A stretch of 64,000 nucleotides of DNA, taken from positions 1-64,000 of the forward strand of contig CAMPDV010000678.1 in assembly GCA_946699065.1 (NCBI GenBank), read 5' to 3'. The DNA comes from Loxodes magnus (taxonomy: Eukaryota; Ciliophora; Karyorelictea; Loxodida; Loxodidae). The notes beneath the pieces were generated by a model that did not search any database, had not been told where the DNA came from, and was given only the letters and a program-made list of their open reading frames with translations. Below are positions 11,195-24,900 of this stretch, piece after piece. Within the stretch, counting starts at the first letter, position 1; every line of letters starts with the position of its first letter. Both the position numbers and the translations under genes were made by a program.

Positions 11195-13224
11195 TTTTAA
11201 TAATTTTAATTTTAAAGTAATAAAAGTATAAACTTATAACTAGACTATTAAACTTATCATTAGCTATATTTAAATAATCAGATAAGATAAACTTACAACA
11301 ATTAGTTAGAAATAAAGAAAAATAAATGCATTTATCTAAATGATGTATATCTCTTATATAACTATAAATAAATTATTATAAATTAAATTAATTAGATAAT
11401 CGTAAAGATCCTTAATAAGTTTTATAGCAATATACATTTATATAGAATTTTAACTAGAAAGTTTAGTTACTTAGATTTAAGCTTTTTCTTATAATTTTTA
11501 AAAATATTTATTTAATTTTTTCTTTATCATATAGACAACTTTATATTTCTTATCCAAGATAAATTCTTAGATTATTTAGTAATTCTAAGTCTCATAAAAT
11601 AAATTCATAAACTTATGGCTTTAAAATATTTTATTTTATCTATTATTTTTAATAATTTTAATCTTTAATCATTTAAGAAAATTTGATATTTGTTTAGTTA
11701 AAAAGATCACTTGCTATAAATATTTCATTTTGCTATTTTATATTTTTTTAGTAAAATAATATAAATTTCATCTTTTATCGAAAGAGCATTTAATTTTCTT
11801 TCTCTTTTATAATTTAGGGAATATAAATGTTTATCTTTTTTATTTCTTAACTTTAGAAACATAATAAAGCTCTTAAATTAAGAAAACTTAAAAATCTAAT
11901 TTTAATTTTATATCTAAAAAATTTCAAATACATACTTAATCTACATTCTTTGCATCTATATAATTATTTAACTTCTAAATTACAAATTTAAAAAGAAAGT
12001 TATCCCTATTATTATAATAAAACTTAATATTGTATGTAATTATTGTTATATAATTTGATAATCAAATTTCTTTAAAATTAAATAGGATATTCAAGTCTTA
12101 AATTAAAGCTTTTTAAATTTCTCTTGGTTTAATGTTCTAATTTATGCCCCTTTAAGCATAAATTAAGTTATTTTATTTTAAAGTGCTTTCCTTTATTTTA
12201 AATTTTTGTATTTAATTTTAATAAAAAGGTTAAGCTCTTTTAACTTCCAAATATTTTTACAAATAGCATATGATTTAATCTCTTACTATTGCTATAAACA
12301 GTTAGTTTTTAATTTTTCTATCTCCTTTTATTTTTTATCTTTAACATTAGATCCCTTTCTTGATTAAGTTAATAGTTTAATATCTTTGTTAAATTATTTA
12401 GTGTTGCTTATAAAGTTAGTGCAATAATTTTAATTAAATTTGCTAAAAAAATGTAGTGGAATTATTTTGTATAAAGGCTAAATTAAGATATTCGGAATCA
12501 GGTATTGTACTTTTCAACTTCTAGAACTAAGCTTAGTTATATAATAGCACTTATTTAGTTTTTATCTACTGAAATTTTATATTTGACTAAATTAAATTTT
12601 AACTATCTAGCTGCTTTTGAGAATATCTTACTTTTTCTTCTATCATATTAGTTATTTAAATAAGAGTTATGAGCAGCATCATATAAAATTGTATGACTTA
12701 GTTAATTCTAAAAGGAAAATAATCCACTTTAGAATAAAATATAGGACAGTGTTTTAAATTCCCAATATTAGCCTTATTATTTAAAAAATGATCTTTGCTT
12801 TTTCAAGTCATATTGGATATTTGATATCCTTTGCTGAACTGATTATGCAAAGGATCCTTAGATTATTAATCTTTATCTTATTAAGGCTATTCTTCAATTA
12901 AATTAGGTTATTCTTATTTTTTCAAGTATTAGTTAATAGAGGTCTATTATTTCTTAGGTGCCATTTTATTATAATAAAAATAAGTTTATCTATGACTTTA
13001 AGCTTGCTATTATCTTTTTAATAACGAGTATAAGAATATTAGTATACTTATTTATATATTTTATCCTTTAATTATTTTAGACTAATTTTTTAAAAAAGCT
13101 TTATATTATACTATAGGTTTTATTATATTAAAGTTAAAATCTTAAGCTATTCTTGTCTTTTTACTACTTAGATATAAAATGCACGTCTGGAATTTAATTT
13201 TATTTTATTATTTATTTATTAAAA
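11195..13224. other. AT-rich stretch between tRNA genes, nothing recognised
   Basis: Very A+T-rich sequence with no homology that I can see on either strand. Confidence 0.45.
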
Positions 13225-13296
13225 AGGACAAGGAGGGAGTCGAACCCTCGACCTCTGGATCTGCAGTCCAATGCTCTACTACTGAGCTACTTGTCC
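13225..13296 (-). tRNA. tRNA-Cys (GCA)
   Basis: 72 nt on the minus strand. Acceptor GGACAAG pairs with CTTGTCC, the anticodon loop is CTGCAGA (GCA), and the T loop is TTCGACT. The discriminator is U, the expected identity base for tRNA-Cys. No intron. It reads Cys codons TGC/TGT; no tRNA in this window reads TGA. Confidence 0.97.
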
Positions 13297-14075
13297 CTTT
13301 ATATATTAGCATAACAAATAATTAAATATAAGATTTTTTCCTTTTTAGAGTACAAAAGAGAAATGTTTATGAAAACCATTCCTTTTCTTATGTGTTATAA
13401 TCTTTAATTATACTTGTCTTTTACAGTTTATCCTTCTCTTATTTCTTATTAATTAAAAAAGCCTTTTTAATTAATAAGCCAATTTAAGTTAGCCATTCTT
13501 TTTCTAACATTCCAACTAATATAAATTTTATAAAATGTAAATAATGAATTTCGATACCAAAAATTAGAGGATTTTGCTCCTTAGAGTCATTATTAACTTA
13601 ATATAAATACTTAAATGCTTAAGAGTATGAAATTTCTCATTAGCAGTATAAAGTTTTTAACTATATTATTAAACACCAAAGCTTATCTAAATTATCCAGT
13701 TATGTTCCTTTATTTAGTCCAAGTTATTAATATAATAAAAATTATAATATTAAGCTTATTTTTAAATGGAGTCTGAATACTCAAACTTGAGGATTAATTA
13801 GCAAGAGCATATCTTAATTAAGCTAGCACTTTTGCTTTATTTATATATTTAGTTTGGTTTCAACAAGCAAATTGAAATTTATAGCTCTTATTCCTTTTAA
13901 ATCACTTCTAATTCAATAAGCCTACTTTATTTTTAATAGATTATAGATTTATTTTCCTGCTGCTGAAAATATGATAATCATTTATTAGATTATTTAATGA
14001 AGTATACCATAAATGAAAATATTAAATAATTATAAAATAAAGGATTGTAATCTAACAGGTTTATGGTAATAATAA
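13297..14075. other. Intergenic, AT-rich
   Basis: A short minus-strand patch near 13,480-13,600 reads coherently (LIFGIEIHYLHFIKFILVG), but nothing else supports a gene. Confidence 0.4.
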
Positions 14076-15929
14076 ATGAAGTGCTATTTATAAGTACTGC
14101 TATTCTTAGTCATAAGTCAAATAGGCCAAGGTAATTTAATTAAAGAAGTAGAAAGAAAAAGAGAACAGGAATAAAGAATGATTTAGGAGAAAAGGGATTG
14201 ATAGTAAATAATTTAGCTAAGAGATTAGCAAATCTAGTAAATTAGAGAATAACAGAACTAAAATATTGATAAAATAAATAAAGAGAGATAGCTCAGATTT
14301 GAATAGTCAAAGTAGAAAGACCCAAATACTCCTTAAAATTAAAATAGACTAAATTCTAAACCAATATAAATTCAAAGAGCATTGAAAGATTGTACTTAGA
14401 ATATAGTTTAAGATAGATAAAAGCAAATTAGGGCTAATAGCAATTTATAAAATAATTAATATGCTTTAGGTTCTGGCTTCGAATATTATGGTATAAATAG
14501 CGTAATTATAGAATATTAAAATTTACAAACAATGGATTGTTAATTCTAAGGCTGTAATCAAGCTCCAAAGCTATTTGATGTTTAAAGTGAAGTAAATGTA
14601 AATCATAATGCAACTAATAAGTAAGAAATAAAGGAAGAAAATGTAGTTGTTTAAGAAGAATCTTTAAAAAAAATGGCAGAAGGTCTCAAGAAGGGTTTTT
14701 TTCCAGCTCCATAGAAAAAGGAAAAAAAACCAGAAACTTCTAATTCTTCTCCTACCACGTCTTCTTTAATAACATAATAATTTTCTTAGGCTCTTTAACC
14801 CCAAATTTAGAAAAATAAAGATAATCTTAAATTGAATAAGAAATTAAATCAACAGAAACTGACTAAAGCAAGTGAGACTTTTTACTCCCATAACTACGAT
14901 CAAGCAACTACATGAAAAATGGTAATTAAAAAATAATGTAGAAATAGAAAAATGATGAATAGCTAATAATAGAATAACTTATGAAATCTATTCGTAACCT
15001 ATAAGAAGAAGTTTAAATATTAAAGAAAGAAAACCAAAAATTATTATAGAAAAGTTAAAACAATGAAGAAAGATTAATGAAACAGGAAATCGAAGTGAAA
15101 CTTTTGGGAGAAAAAAGAATTTAACCTTAAACTTTAGCTGAAAATAAAATGGAACTAGAATATACAAAACCATTAGAGATAACTCCTCCCAGAAGGATCG
15201 TCAAGCTGTGCTACCTGTGCAAATCAAGATTCCACACATACAAGAGATGCAAGATATATTTGGATAAACAGAGAAGAAACAGTGAAGAGATTTAGAGAGA
15301 ACTTTCAAGAATTTATGTAGACAAGGATGACAGAATATTTAGAAGGAGGCTTTTCAAGGGAGTCCCGAACTTTTATTTTAAACCTCAAGGAACGAACTCT
15401 GGAGGGATATATTGAAGGGGTTTAAAATCCCCGGAGATACGAAAACTTTAATTTAGTATATTATTATTATTAAGAAGAATCTTAGGCAAATAATTAAAAA
15501 TAGGATATTTAATAATATAGTAATGATATAAATGAAGCTTAATAAGAGAAAAATAGTTCCAATGAAATATAGGCTGAGGTTAATAACTCAGAAGATATTC
15601 AATAAATTTAAATAAACACCAACAGTTCTTAAGAAGAGGGTTTTGCTCAAAATAAATTAATCTAAAAACAAGACATGGACAATACTAAGCAAGAACAAAT
15701 TTTCTCGAATGATAATTAGTAAGTGGATCAAAAAGGTAATGAAGTTTATGATTTTAGGGATAGTACAAATGATGAATAAGTATAAAATAATCAAAATGAA
15801 TCTTATGCAGAGGATTTTAAATATGAAAGCATCAGTAAATATGATGATTAGTAATAAAATAATCAAATTGAAGACTCTTTTATGAAAGAAGAGACTAAGC
15901 TCAAGTCTAATAAGTTTTTGCCGAATTGA
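14076..15929 (+). CDS. Secreted Q/N-rich coiled-coil protein, split by a retroelement
   Basis: The gene starts at ATG 14076 with a clear signal peptide (MKCYLQVLLFLVISQIGQG). An Arg/Gln/Glu-rich coiled coil and a Cys-containing middle follow. At 14664 it is interrupted by an 805-bp element and resumes at 15484 with an acidic Gln/Asn/Ser/Asp-rich tail, ending at TGA 15927-15929. Removing the element and one copy of its 14-bp duplication gives one frame of 344 codons. The upstream codon phase at 14652 and the downstream phase at 15471 agree exactly. No enzyme domain is recognised; the signal peptide implies a secreted or vesicular protein. Whether this allele still makes protein is unknown. Confidence 0.75.
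14651..14664 (+). repeat. Target-site duplication, left copy
   Basis: TTAAGAAGAATCTT matches 15470-15483 exactly and flanks the inserted element. The host frame reads through both copies in the same phase. Confidence 0.9.
14665..15469 (+). mobile_element. ORF1-only zinc-knuckle retroelement, 805 bp
   Basis: Starts with an A-run and ATG 14673 and ends in a (TTA)n tail. Its protein opens with the family N-terminus (MAEGLKKGFFPAP), then a coiled coil, then a CCHC zinc knuckle CYLCKSRFHTYKRC at 15209-15250 (Cys-x2-Cys-x4-His-x4-Cys), then the family C-terminus (FYFKP ... GGIYWRG). A hairpin at 15417-15432 precedes the tail. The frame changes once near 14,930, so this copy is probably not functional. 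CCHC knuckles bind nucleic acid in Gag and LINE ORF1 proteins. No reverse transcriptase is present, so mobilisation in trans is inferred. Insert plus duplication is 819 bp, a multiple of three. Confidence 0.9.
15470..15483 (+). repeat. Target-site duplication, right copy
   Basis: TTAAGAAGAATCTT, identical to 14651-14664, directly after the element's TTATTATTAT tail. Confidence 0.9.
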
Positions 15930-16579
15930 TCAAACTAGATTTTAAAGTTTCCAATATAATTTGAAGATTTAATATAATATAATAATTGTGATATCAAAGG
16001 TTATATTTATTTAAAATATTTTAGTTTAATACTTCTACATTTAGATAAAGGCTGAGAGAATATCAATTAAATAGATAGCAATTTAAAATGATAAAGCTAT
16101 TCCTTAAGATAGAGTATCTATATTTATGATAAAAACATAACTAAAAGTATAAAAATTAAGAAAAGAATGGATATAAATTTCTTTAACTTTAGATTATTTA
16201 AAAAATAAATAAATCATTAGTAATTCTTCTTAATACTATTATCGTGTTATGATCTTATGAGCTTTTAATCTTCACTTAAGATAATAAATATTATTTGAGA
16301 AACTAAAAATAAAAATATTCATTAAAAATAAAAAAAGAGAGTTTCATAATAAATTAGATGATATAACCTTGTATATAACTAATAAAATTAACAAATTACT
16401 AAAGCAAACATTTTAGCAGTATATAGAAACCTAAGCAAAAAAAATAAAAATTCACCTTTTTTTTAAAATTATTATTTTTATTTTTAACTTTTCTATTTCG
16501 CTTTGTCTTTTATATAATATGTTTTATGGTAAAATCTAGTGAATTTATATTTAAATTAAATTTATTCAAAATTAGATAA
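15930..16579. other. Intergenic, nothing recognised
   Basis: AT-rich sequence between the interrupted gene and repeat copy B. Confidence 0.45.
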
Positions 16580-17095
16580 TAAATAAATAAATTTGATTAT
16601 AGAGCGCGTAGCACTCTCGTTGGTGCGCAGCTCTTTAAAAAAATGTTTCATACTGACAAGAATGTTTGTTACTGATAAAATTATCAGATACTGATAAGCC
16701 TTGTTCAATACTGGTATAATTATTCAGTACTGATAAAAATGTTCAATACTGATATAATTTTAGAATAATCGTAATCTTTAATACTTGCTGGAGGTCCAAG
16801 GACATGGCAGGATTGTGTCTCATTGCATCACCAAAGCAGAGGACGACATGTGTCAATTATGGGTACTTAAATTCCCCACCTCTGATGAAGCTCGCAATAT
16901 TATTTCTTTTTCGTTCCAGAATTAAAAATAGACGAAGCCAAGCCAGTGTCGAAGGTCTAAGAATCTTATGTCTCGAGACCAAACCAAAGCAGAGGAAGAC
17001 ATAAAGTCGATTATGGGTACTTAACTTCCCCAACCTCTGATGAAGATGACCTTGTTGTTCACCTTCGAACAACTATGGCGGTTTTAAAATAATAT
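16580..17095 (+). repeat. Structured 0.5-kb repeat, copy B
   Basis: Full-length copy of the family described at 1691. It differs from copy A by a few substitutions. All those inside the apparent 66-codon ORF (for example TCA/GCA, AAG/ACG, AAA/AGA, GTC/ACC) would change the amino acid. Both CAGAGG/CCTCTG modules are intact. The second module carries CCCCAACC where A and C have CCCCGACC. Confidence 0.88.
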
Positions 17096-17942
17096 ATATA
17101 ATAAAAAAAGAATAATCGGAACTTAAAATGTTTATAAATCCCTAGATAAAAGATTTGTATACAGAATAAGTTATCAGATTAAATTGAATAGATAAGCCAA
17201 TAGATGGTTTACTTAATTTAACTTAAGAAATAAAAAGATTAAATTACTACATTTGTAATAAGTATTTAAACCTTTTGATTTAAACTTAGTTTTTAATCCT
17301 TCTTAATTATTAATTATAAAATACCTTGGAGATATTTAAGAGAAATATAAGAAAATATTTAATAGTTTAATTGAATAATCAAATACTGAGTTCTTGGTTT
17401 GTAGTTCGAAGGATCTAAATTCTAAATTATTCACTTTTCTTTTGATATCCGCAAAGTAGAATTTAATTAAATTAAAAGAAAGAAATGCTATATAGTAAAA
17501 GCTATATCTATATTATATTATTTCTATAATTTTATGCCTATATAAAATTCTTTAAAATTGGCTTAGAAATAATTGTAAAGCTTTTTTAAAATAAATAAAC
17601 AAATCTTAATAAAGTTTAATAACAAGGTACTTTTAGAAAGCATCTAATAGAACTTTAATTATGGCTTAGGAACAAAAAATAATAATAAAAGGTAATTTTT
17701 TAATTATATTTAAAATTAAAGGAATATTCATCTCTTAATTTTAATCATTTAAGCTAAAATTTATTTTTACAATTTAAGAAATACTTAAATGTTTATTCAT
17801 CTTATCAATAAAAATGCATTTTTAGTATTCGTATCTTCTATGAGAATCACCTCTTATAAACAATTTTTAAATCACTTTTTTAAATTCTAAATCCAAGAAA
17901 ATGCTAAGAAAATTGAGTTAATTATCTCAAATTAAGTTGCTT
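17096..17942. other. Intergenic, nothing recognised
   Basis: A+T-rich spacer between repeat B and the 3' end of the next minus-strand gene. Confidence 0.4.
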
Positions 17943-20900
17943 TCAATTTTAACTTTTTAAAATAATTAACAAAGAAGGGTTTATTAGATTTAAGATAAAT
18001 AATTAATGAGCAATGAGTTTTATATTTAGCTTGTAACTCTTATTTTTAGATAGGATTTAAAGCATCTAAATATAATAATTGTATTTATACTCTTTCACTA
18101 ATTCTTAGTTTAAATAAATAACCATTTTTAGTACATTTTATTTCATCATTTTCTTTGAATCTAATAAATAAATCAAATGCTTTTTCTATTTTTAACTTTG
18201 TTTTTATAGATAAAACTTAAATATAGACTCTTATGATTTCTTAGTTGTAATTTTTATAAATAATAGATAAATTAATAATTATAATTTATTACATTTTTAT
18301 TATTAATTTGCTTATTTAGTATAAAATTAAATAAAAGGAAAAGTTTACTAAATCGATTTTCTATCTTTAGATTCCTAAATTTTAATTATATTTTGCTACT
18401 ATATCTCCTTATTTTAAGAATGTTGCTAACTTTTTTTTTTCTACAAACACTCTTCTATAAACCTGTTTAATTTTTGGTTAGATGTAATTTCCCTATCTTT
18501 AGTTTTTGACTTTTCTACTCTTTCTTTTGCTAAATTATAAGTATTAGATTTAACTTAATTCTGCTATAAAACTTACTTATTTAGTGCTTCTTCTAATTTC
18601 TATACTTAAGAATCAAATTATTTATTTATTAATTTTAAATTTTCTTCCTCACGTCTTTCCAAGCTTTACAACTAAGATTTTTATTAGTTTGACTTAATTT
18701 TTTACTGAGTTAAAAAACTTACAAATTTAGCTTTGCTTAATATTTTTAATCTTTTAGGTATTTTAAAGTAGCATCAATAAAATGCTTATAAGTTAAAGTC
18801 TTCTATCTAGTAAATTTATAGCAAAGACTTTATTTTTATTTCTAAATCTTAAACGAATTTCCACTCAATTACTAGAACTCTATTTTGGTTATTATTTATA
18901 GATTATAATGGATTAATTTTAGAATCTAATTTGATTCTATTATCTTTAAGTTCTTGGCTATTTCCCTCATTTTAAATTTGGTATTCCTTTAAAATTTTTA
19001 AAGGAATTAAGCCTCCTTAGATTATTATCATTAATCTCTATAGCACTTAATTTAATTAAGTTATCTATTCTTCATTATTGGAAATTTTAGTATATTTTTC
19101 TAAGCTGATCCAATTTACTGCGTCCTATTCCGTCTAGCTATCATCCAAAGTTATTCAATCTTATCTATTAATAGCCTATAGTATTTTCTAAATTTAACTA
19201 GTATTAAAATATTAAGAAACTAATTTTTCTTTTTCTTGGCTCAAATTAAATTCTACTATGAAATCATTTTACCTTTGTTGACTCTTTAAAATTTCACTTT
19301 TACTATTTGATAAGCTTAGGTATGTTTCTCTCTATTTAGTTGTACTAATTTTATTAAACTACTTGCTAAGTTGAATTAATTATTATTATTTTTTATTAAT
19401 ATCACTATTTTTGATAAATCCTATCTCAGGATTTTATATAAAATGTTCAAATTATTAATTAAAAAAGAAAGTAAATCTATCTTTCATTGTTGAATCTTAG
19501 TAAATCTAAGAAATTTCCAGGGTATTTTTAATAGTTGCTTATTTAATTATATAAGTTAGCATCTCGAAACTCATTACGTTTTGCTATAAGTATTAAGAAA
19601 AAAGGTTTTCTTTTTAGAAGAAGAAAGCAAACATTGTTATTTAGAATGAATTTAGTTAGAACTATTTGAATTTATGTTCTATTCATATGTATAGTTAGTT
19701 TTGTTAGCTTTCTAGATATTATTATTTATCTATCTTCTCTCATGTTCTTTTATAGTTTTCTTTTTAGTTTATTTCTAAAAATTCTTTATTTATTTGTTCT
19801 CTTCACTTTTAGTCCATTGTTATTTATATAACTAAACCTTTTATTAGCTTTTTATACTTATTTTTAGGTTTTGTTTCATTTAACTCTTATAATTTTAGCT
19901 ATCTTTTGTATTTAAACTAAGGCTTTTCACTAATTTTATTTGGTTAATTTAATTAATTTTCATCTGCAGGCTCTACTGGAATGCAAAAGTCCTTAGCAAA
20001 ATGTTCATTGTGCAATTAAATATTTTCTTATTCTAAGATAGAATTATTTATTTTATTTTTATCCTAAAAGTATTCTTATTTTTCCAAGCTTGATCTTTAA
20101 CTATTATTTTAAGAAAAACTTTATGATATCGAAAAATTTTAATTTATAAGAAATATGGTCACTTCTTTTTTATTTCCCTTCTTTTCTTATCTTTTTTCAT
20201 TTTCTCACTTTATTTTTGTTTCAAGTAATCGTTTAATAACTAATTAAGCTATTCTTACTCAGTACTTTACTAGTCCAAAAATATCCTTTTTATAAATTCC
20301 TCCAGACAATCTTTTTAATTTTATTTTTCCTGTAAGATCTTGAACATTTAAATTAGATGAGAAAAGCTTGAGTTTTCGTTTACTGTAATAAAATTTTAAA
20401 ATCACTATTCCTGAGTAAAAAAGTCTTACTCTTATTCTGGAGGAGCCAATATTTTTTAAATAAGTAGATATATCTTTTTGATAAAAAATCCCTCATAGTT
20501 GATAATTTCTGTTTTATTATTCATATCTCTAATAAAGTCTAAAGGGTAATTTAAGTATTACTAGAAATCTCCCTCTAAAATTATCATCTTAATTTGCTAC
20601 TTTTTTATCCGAAAAAGTTAAGGAATAAACTTAAATTCAGAAAAATTTTCGCAAGTTAAAATAGATTCTATTGTAATATCTAGGAATATACCTATAGCTA
20701 AAAACGCTAATTAGTTTACCAAAATATTTTTATAAGATTTTCTATCTCTAATGAGGTAAACTTTGCTTAACTTTTTGATCTATTATTGATTATTTTTTGG
20801 AAAAAGCTATACTATTAAGTGTTTTCTGGAAATTGGATTTCATAAATAAGGGTTAAATTTTGTTCTTCACATAAAATTCAGAGCAGTTTTACTTATAATT

Positions 20901-21948
20901 GAGAATCTCCTAAACTTCTTAATGTTCTCTTATGTTCTTTTTAAATCTCAGGTACGTAATCTAAGTTAGAAGTGAGCATAACTTTTAGGAAAGTTCATTA
21001 TTTATTTATTTTTCTTTGTGCGAAGTAATAAAAACTAGTAGCTTGTAAATCATCTTTATGAATACGAATTAGAATTTAGTTGCAAAATCCTAGATCTTTA
21101 AATGGTATCTTTTATTAGCATTTTTAATTTTAATTATGAAAGATATTTTATAATTCAGCTATTTTTTGATTTTTTCTAATTTATTCATATTTTGAGAGTC
21201 ATTTTTAGAAATTTTTGATATTTTCCTCTATTATTTTATGAAATTATCTTTTTCTATCTTATAAAAAATTAATATTATAATACTCTAAGTTATTTACTGC
21301 GAATATTAAACTAAAGTCTTAAATTTATTTTTATGAGCTTAATTCCTCTTTAATTTCTTTGTTTTTGCTTTATAATTCAATTATATTAGGAGCAATGCCT
21401 TTGAAATAGTTTTAAGCCAAATTTTATAAGTATTCTTGTAACTAATGTTGGATATTGCTTTCATAGATCTATAAACTAAAAATTATAAATAAAGTACTTT
21501 TTATAATTTCTATTCCAAATATTTTCGCAAGTTCTTTCATATCTTACTCAAGTTTGTTTTCGCTTTAGATATCCACTCCAAAGATAAACTTTATCTTAGT
21601 TTAGTCAATATCCTTTTCTATAAAACTACTCTAGATAAATTTCCTAGCCTCTTTCATGTTTCAGGCGTATTCAATTATTTTGTTATTTTCACTTTTATAA
21701 ATTCTTGCTGAATTTTTAATTTTGTCGATTTATATATTTGGGAATAAAGCCTATAGCTCAGTCATTGGTATTGCTTTTTATCTTTTAAAGACAAAATAAA
21801 TATTTCCTTCTTCTTTCTTATTTATTTCCTCCAAAAGCACTGGAAGTTTTTTGTTATCACTATTTTTATCATGCATATGTTTGTAGATCAAGCTATAGTC
21901 AACAATTCCTACAGATTAATTTCGCAACACTTAAGTTTCAACTTCCAT
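17943..21948 (-). CDS. Large coiled-coil protein of unknown function, several frame changes
   Basis: ATG at 21948 opens a coherent frame (MEVETQVLRNQSVGIVDYSL; KIKFIFGVDIQ; KVMLTSNLDYVPEI; VKLLWILCEEQNLTLIYEI). Near 20.7 kb the sense moves to another frame (ILTCENFSEFKFIPQLF; KILAPPEQEQDFFTQEQWF; LLNDYLKQKQ). Later stretches in further frames are Gln/Lys-rich coiled coil (QRSSLEKQEYFQDKNK; LSQEKEKLVSQYF; LERREEENLKLINKQF). A last segment runs to a TGA at 17943-17945. At least two frame changes are needed. They could be very short introns, since candidate GT...AG pairs exist but none fits cleanly, or decay. The middle is faintly protein-kinase-like, but I see no HRD or DFG motif and do not assign a kinase. 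Confidence 0.55.
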
Positions 21949-24900
21949 TTCTGAAAATATAATTAAGCTTTTATATCTCTTAATAAATAGATTGAAATTA
22001 TAAGCTTTTAAAATAATATTTTAGACTAACCTAATTTAATATTAAGCTTTATTTATACTTTTAGTAGCTATACAGTTTGTCTATCATCCTACCTAAAATT
22101 ATTCTATTTCGGAAGCTTTCTTGCTTAAGCTAGTTTACTAAAATTTTACCTGATTTTTCTTTTTATCTGCATAAATTTTTGTTAAATAAGGCAAATAAAA
22201 AGAAATTTAGAAAAGAGAAATAAAATAGTGCTTAGATTCTTAAAGTTATTTAAAATGTTTATAAAAGCAATGAATAATAATCTTAGGATTAGCAAAGCCA
22301 ATGCTCAAGTAAATACATCATTGTAGTTATTAAATAAATTAATACAACTAAGTTTAAATTATTTGTGAATAAATAAGCAAGCCTAGTTAATTAAAAAGGA
22401 TTTTAGAATCTAGCAAATTAAAAAGTTATATTGATATTATTTTATAAAAGGAAATAAGGCTATTAAAAAGTTTATTTTATAATTCAAATTTTTTATTCAG
22501 TTTTATCAAAAGTTAAAGCCTAACTAACTTTAGAGTTCATTAATATAGACATTTTAATTTTTTCTACATACTTAAAGTTTATAACTTAAATAATCACTCT
22601 TTTTATTTATGTATTGAAATTGTGGTTTGAAAGAAAATATAATTCGAATAAAATTGTAAGCAAAAGCTTTTGTGATAATTTATTCGAAGCATAAAAATAA
22701 TTAAAACTGATTCTATCAATCTTGATATGCTTTAAGAACTTAAATTATCTTAAATCGCTCAAATTCTGAGCCTTTTTTTCCTAAGGATAATTAATTTAAG
22801 GTTTAATATTTTAGTTTCCTTATATGTACAATTTCATTAATTTACTAGTAATTTCTCTTAAATTTGCTTGATTAATTTATCTAAGTAAAAATAGAAAGAA
22901 TGTAAAATCTAGGATTAAATAATAAAAATTTGATGTTTACATTTTATTGGTCTTAATATAATGAAGAATTAATAAAATATGAATGCAATTGTAATTATAA
23001 ATTCTAGTGGAACTTTTAAAGAAATTTAAGATAAATTGAAATAAAAGATCAAGGTAAAAGTGATTAAGAATTAACTATTTATATAAGCTTTTTAAAAACT
23101 TTGAAATAATTTTTGTTTAAAGATGTATATCTCTAATTCATTTCTTAGAGGATATATCCCAAAATAGTAAACTGATTATTTATATAAATTTGTGCTTAGC
23201 TAAATAATAAAATAGTTATTCGTTAATTTTTTAATTTTGATGCTATATAAATAGTAAGAGTTTTATCTTTGATTCTAGTTTATTTTTATAATTTTTTAAT
23301 TTTAAGCATTATAAATACCTTTACTCAGAGTTTTCATACAATAATGAGATAAAAAGAAAATAAATAGCTATAATTATCATAAATAAATCTTAGGAACTAA
23401 AATATATTACTAAACTATTTCATTTCTTATTACATTAGTTTAAAACTTATTAAACTAAAAGCTTTCATTGGAATAAATTTTATTTAGCTTCTCTTTTTAA
23501 TTTTTTTATTTAGGAGGAATTAAATTATTAATCACTTTTTCATTACTCTACTCCTACTTTTTATTTGAAGACTATTTTAAAATTTAAAAAGCTTATTTAT
23601 TACAATTCATCGATGTGAATTGAAATATATTATAAAAAATTAGTGTTTTAGGATGACTGAAATAGAGAAAACTTGATTGAATCCAAAAGTTAATTTATAG
23701 TTATGCTAACTCTCCTATTATTTAGGATAAAGCTTTATTAAAATTTCGTAATTTAGAAATTTTAAAAGGTAATCTCTTTATTATATCCTTTCTTTATTTT
23801 AGAAACATATATAGTTGATTTGTTTATTTTATAGTATTTCCAAATTTAAGACAAAATTAATTAAAAAATTCATATAATTTAATTTCCCCAGGTATTTTTT
23901 AGATTTTATCTATATAAATATATGGACTTCAATGAATTTCAATGTAAGATGAAGACTGTTAGTTCTGTTTCTGTTAATTTTGCTTGCTGTAAAAAGCTAA
24001 GATAAGATTTTCTATTGGCTTTATATTGTTAAAATTTCTATGCTTATTTAATATATGATTATCTTAGAAAATACCAAGTCTTAGTCTATTATTTAAACAA
24101 CTCTATCATTTAGCAAAAGAAGATTAAAAATTATTAAAGCAATAATAGACTTAGCTTTAACAAGAAAGGCTTTAAATGCTAAATTATTAATTATTACTAT
24201 TTAAAATAAATTTAATATCTAACTAACTATTTTTAACTCACGATAAATATACGATAATTATTTTCATCAGTATTCACTAAACTTTTATTTGCACTAACAT
24301 TTTGACTATTTTTTAAAATTCCTTATTATTTTCTTAGTATTCTTATGTTAAATTCATAACTTTTTTAAATAAGTTTTAAACTAAAGTTAGATAGAAAATG
24401 GTTAAAGATATCTATTTTCTATTATTAAGATTTTATATTATTATTTTATAATTAATTAGGCTTCTTAATTTAAACTTAATTAGGGAGTAAACAATTCACT
24501 TTTACCTTTTTATATTTAAGCCTTTAGTTATCTTTTCATTGTCGATTTTGTAATTTTTCTTTAGATTAATTATAAGATATTCTGACTCTTAATAGTTTTG
24601 AATAAAGTTATATTGAAAAATTAATTAGATAAAGCTTTAAGTTTATAAATTTGAAACTAGTAGAGGATTTTATTATTAACTTACAGTCATGCTGATGAAC
24701 TAAAAAGTTTACATCTAGTTAAGTTTTATTTTCTTATATTATTACTAAATAATTTCTATAATTATGCTTAAAGTTATTTTTATAAATATTGATTCTTAAA
24801 TAGAATAAATTTATTTATTATGCTATTATCATTTATTAGCTTACTTAAATTATACCTCTAATTAAATATTCATAGTGTAACTATAAGATTTTATTGCTTT

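Noticed and set aside
17943-21948. A protein kinase assignment for the large minus-strand gene
   Set aside because: An APPE-like block and an LIYEI strand hint at one, but no glycine loop, HRD or DFG motif can be seen, so the hint is too weak.
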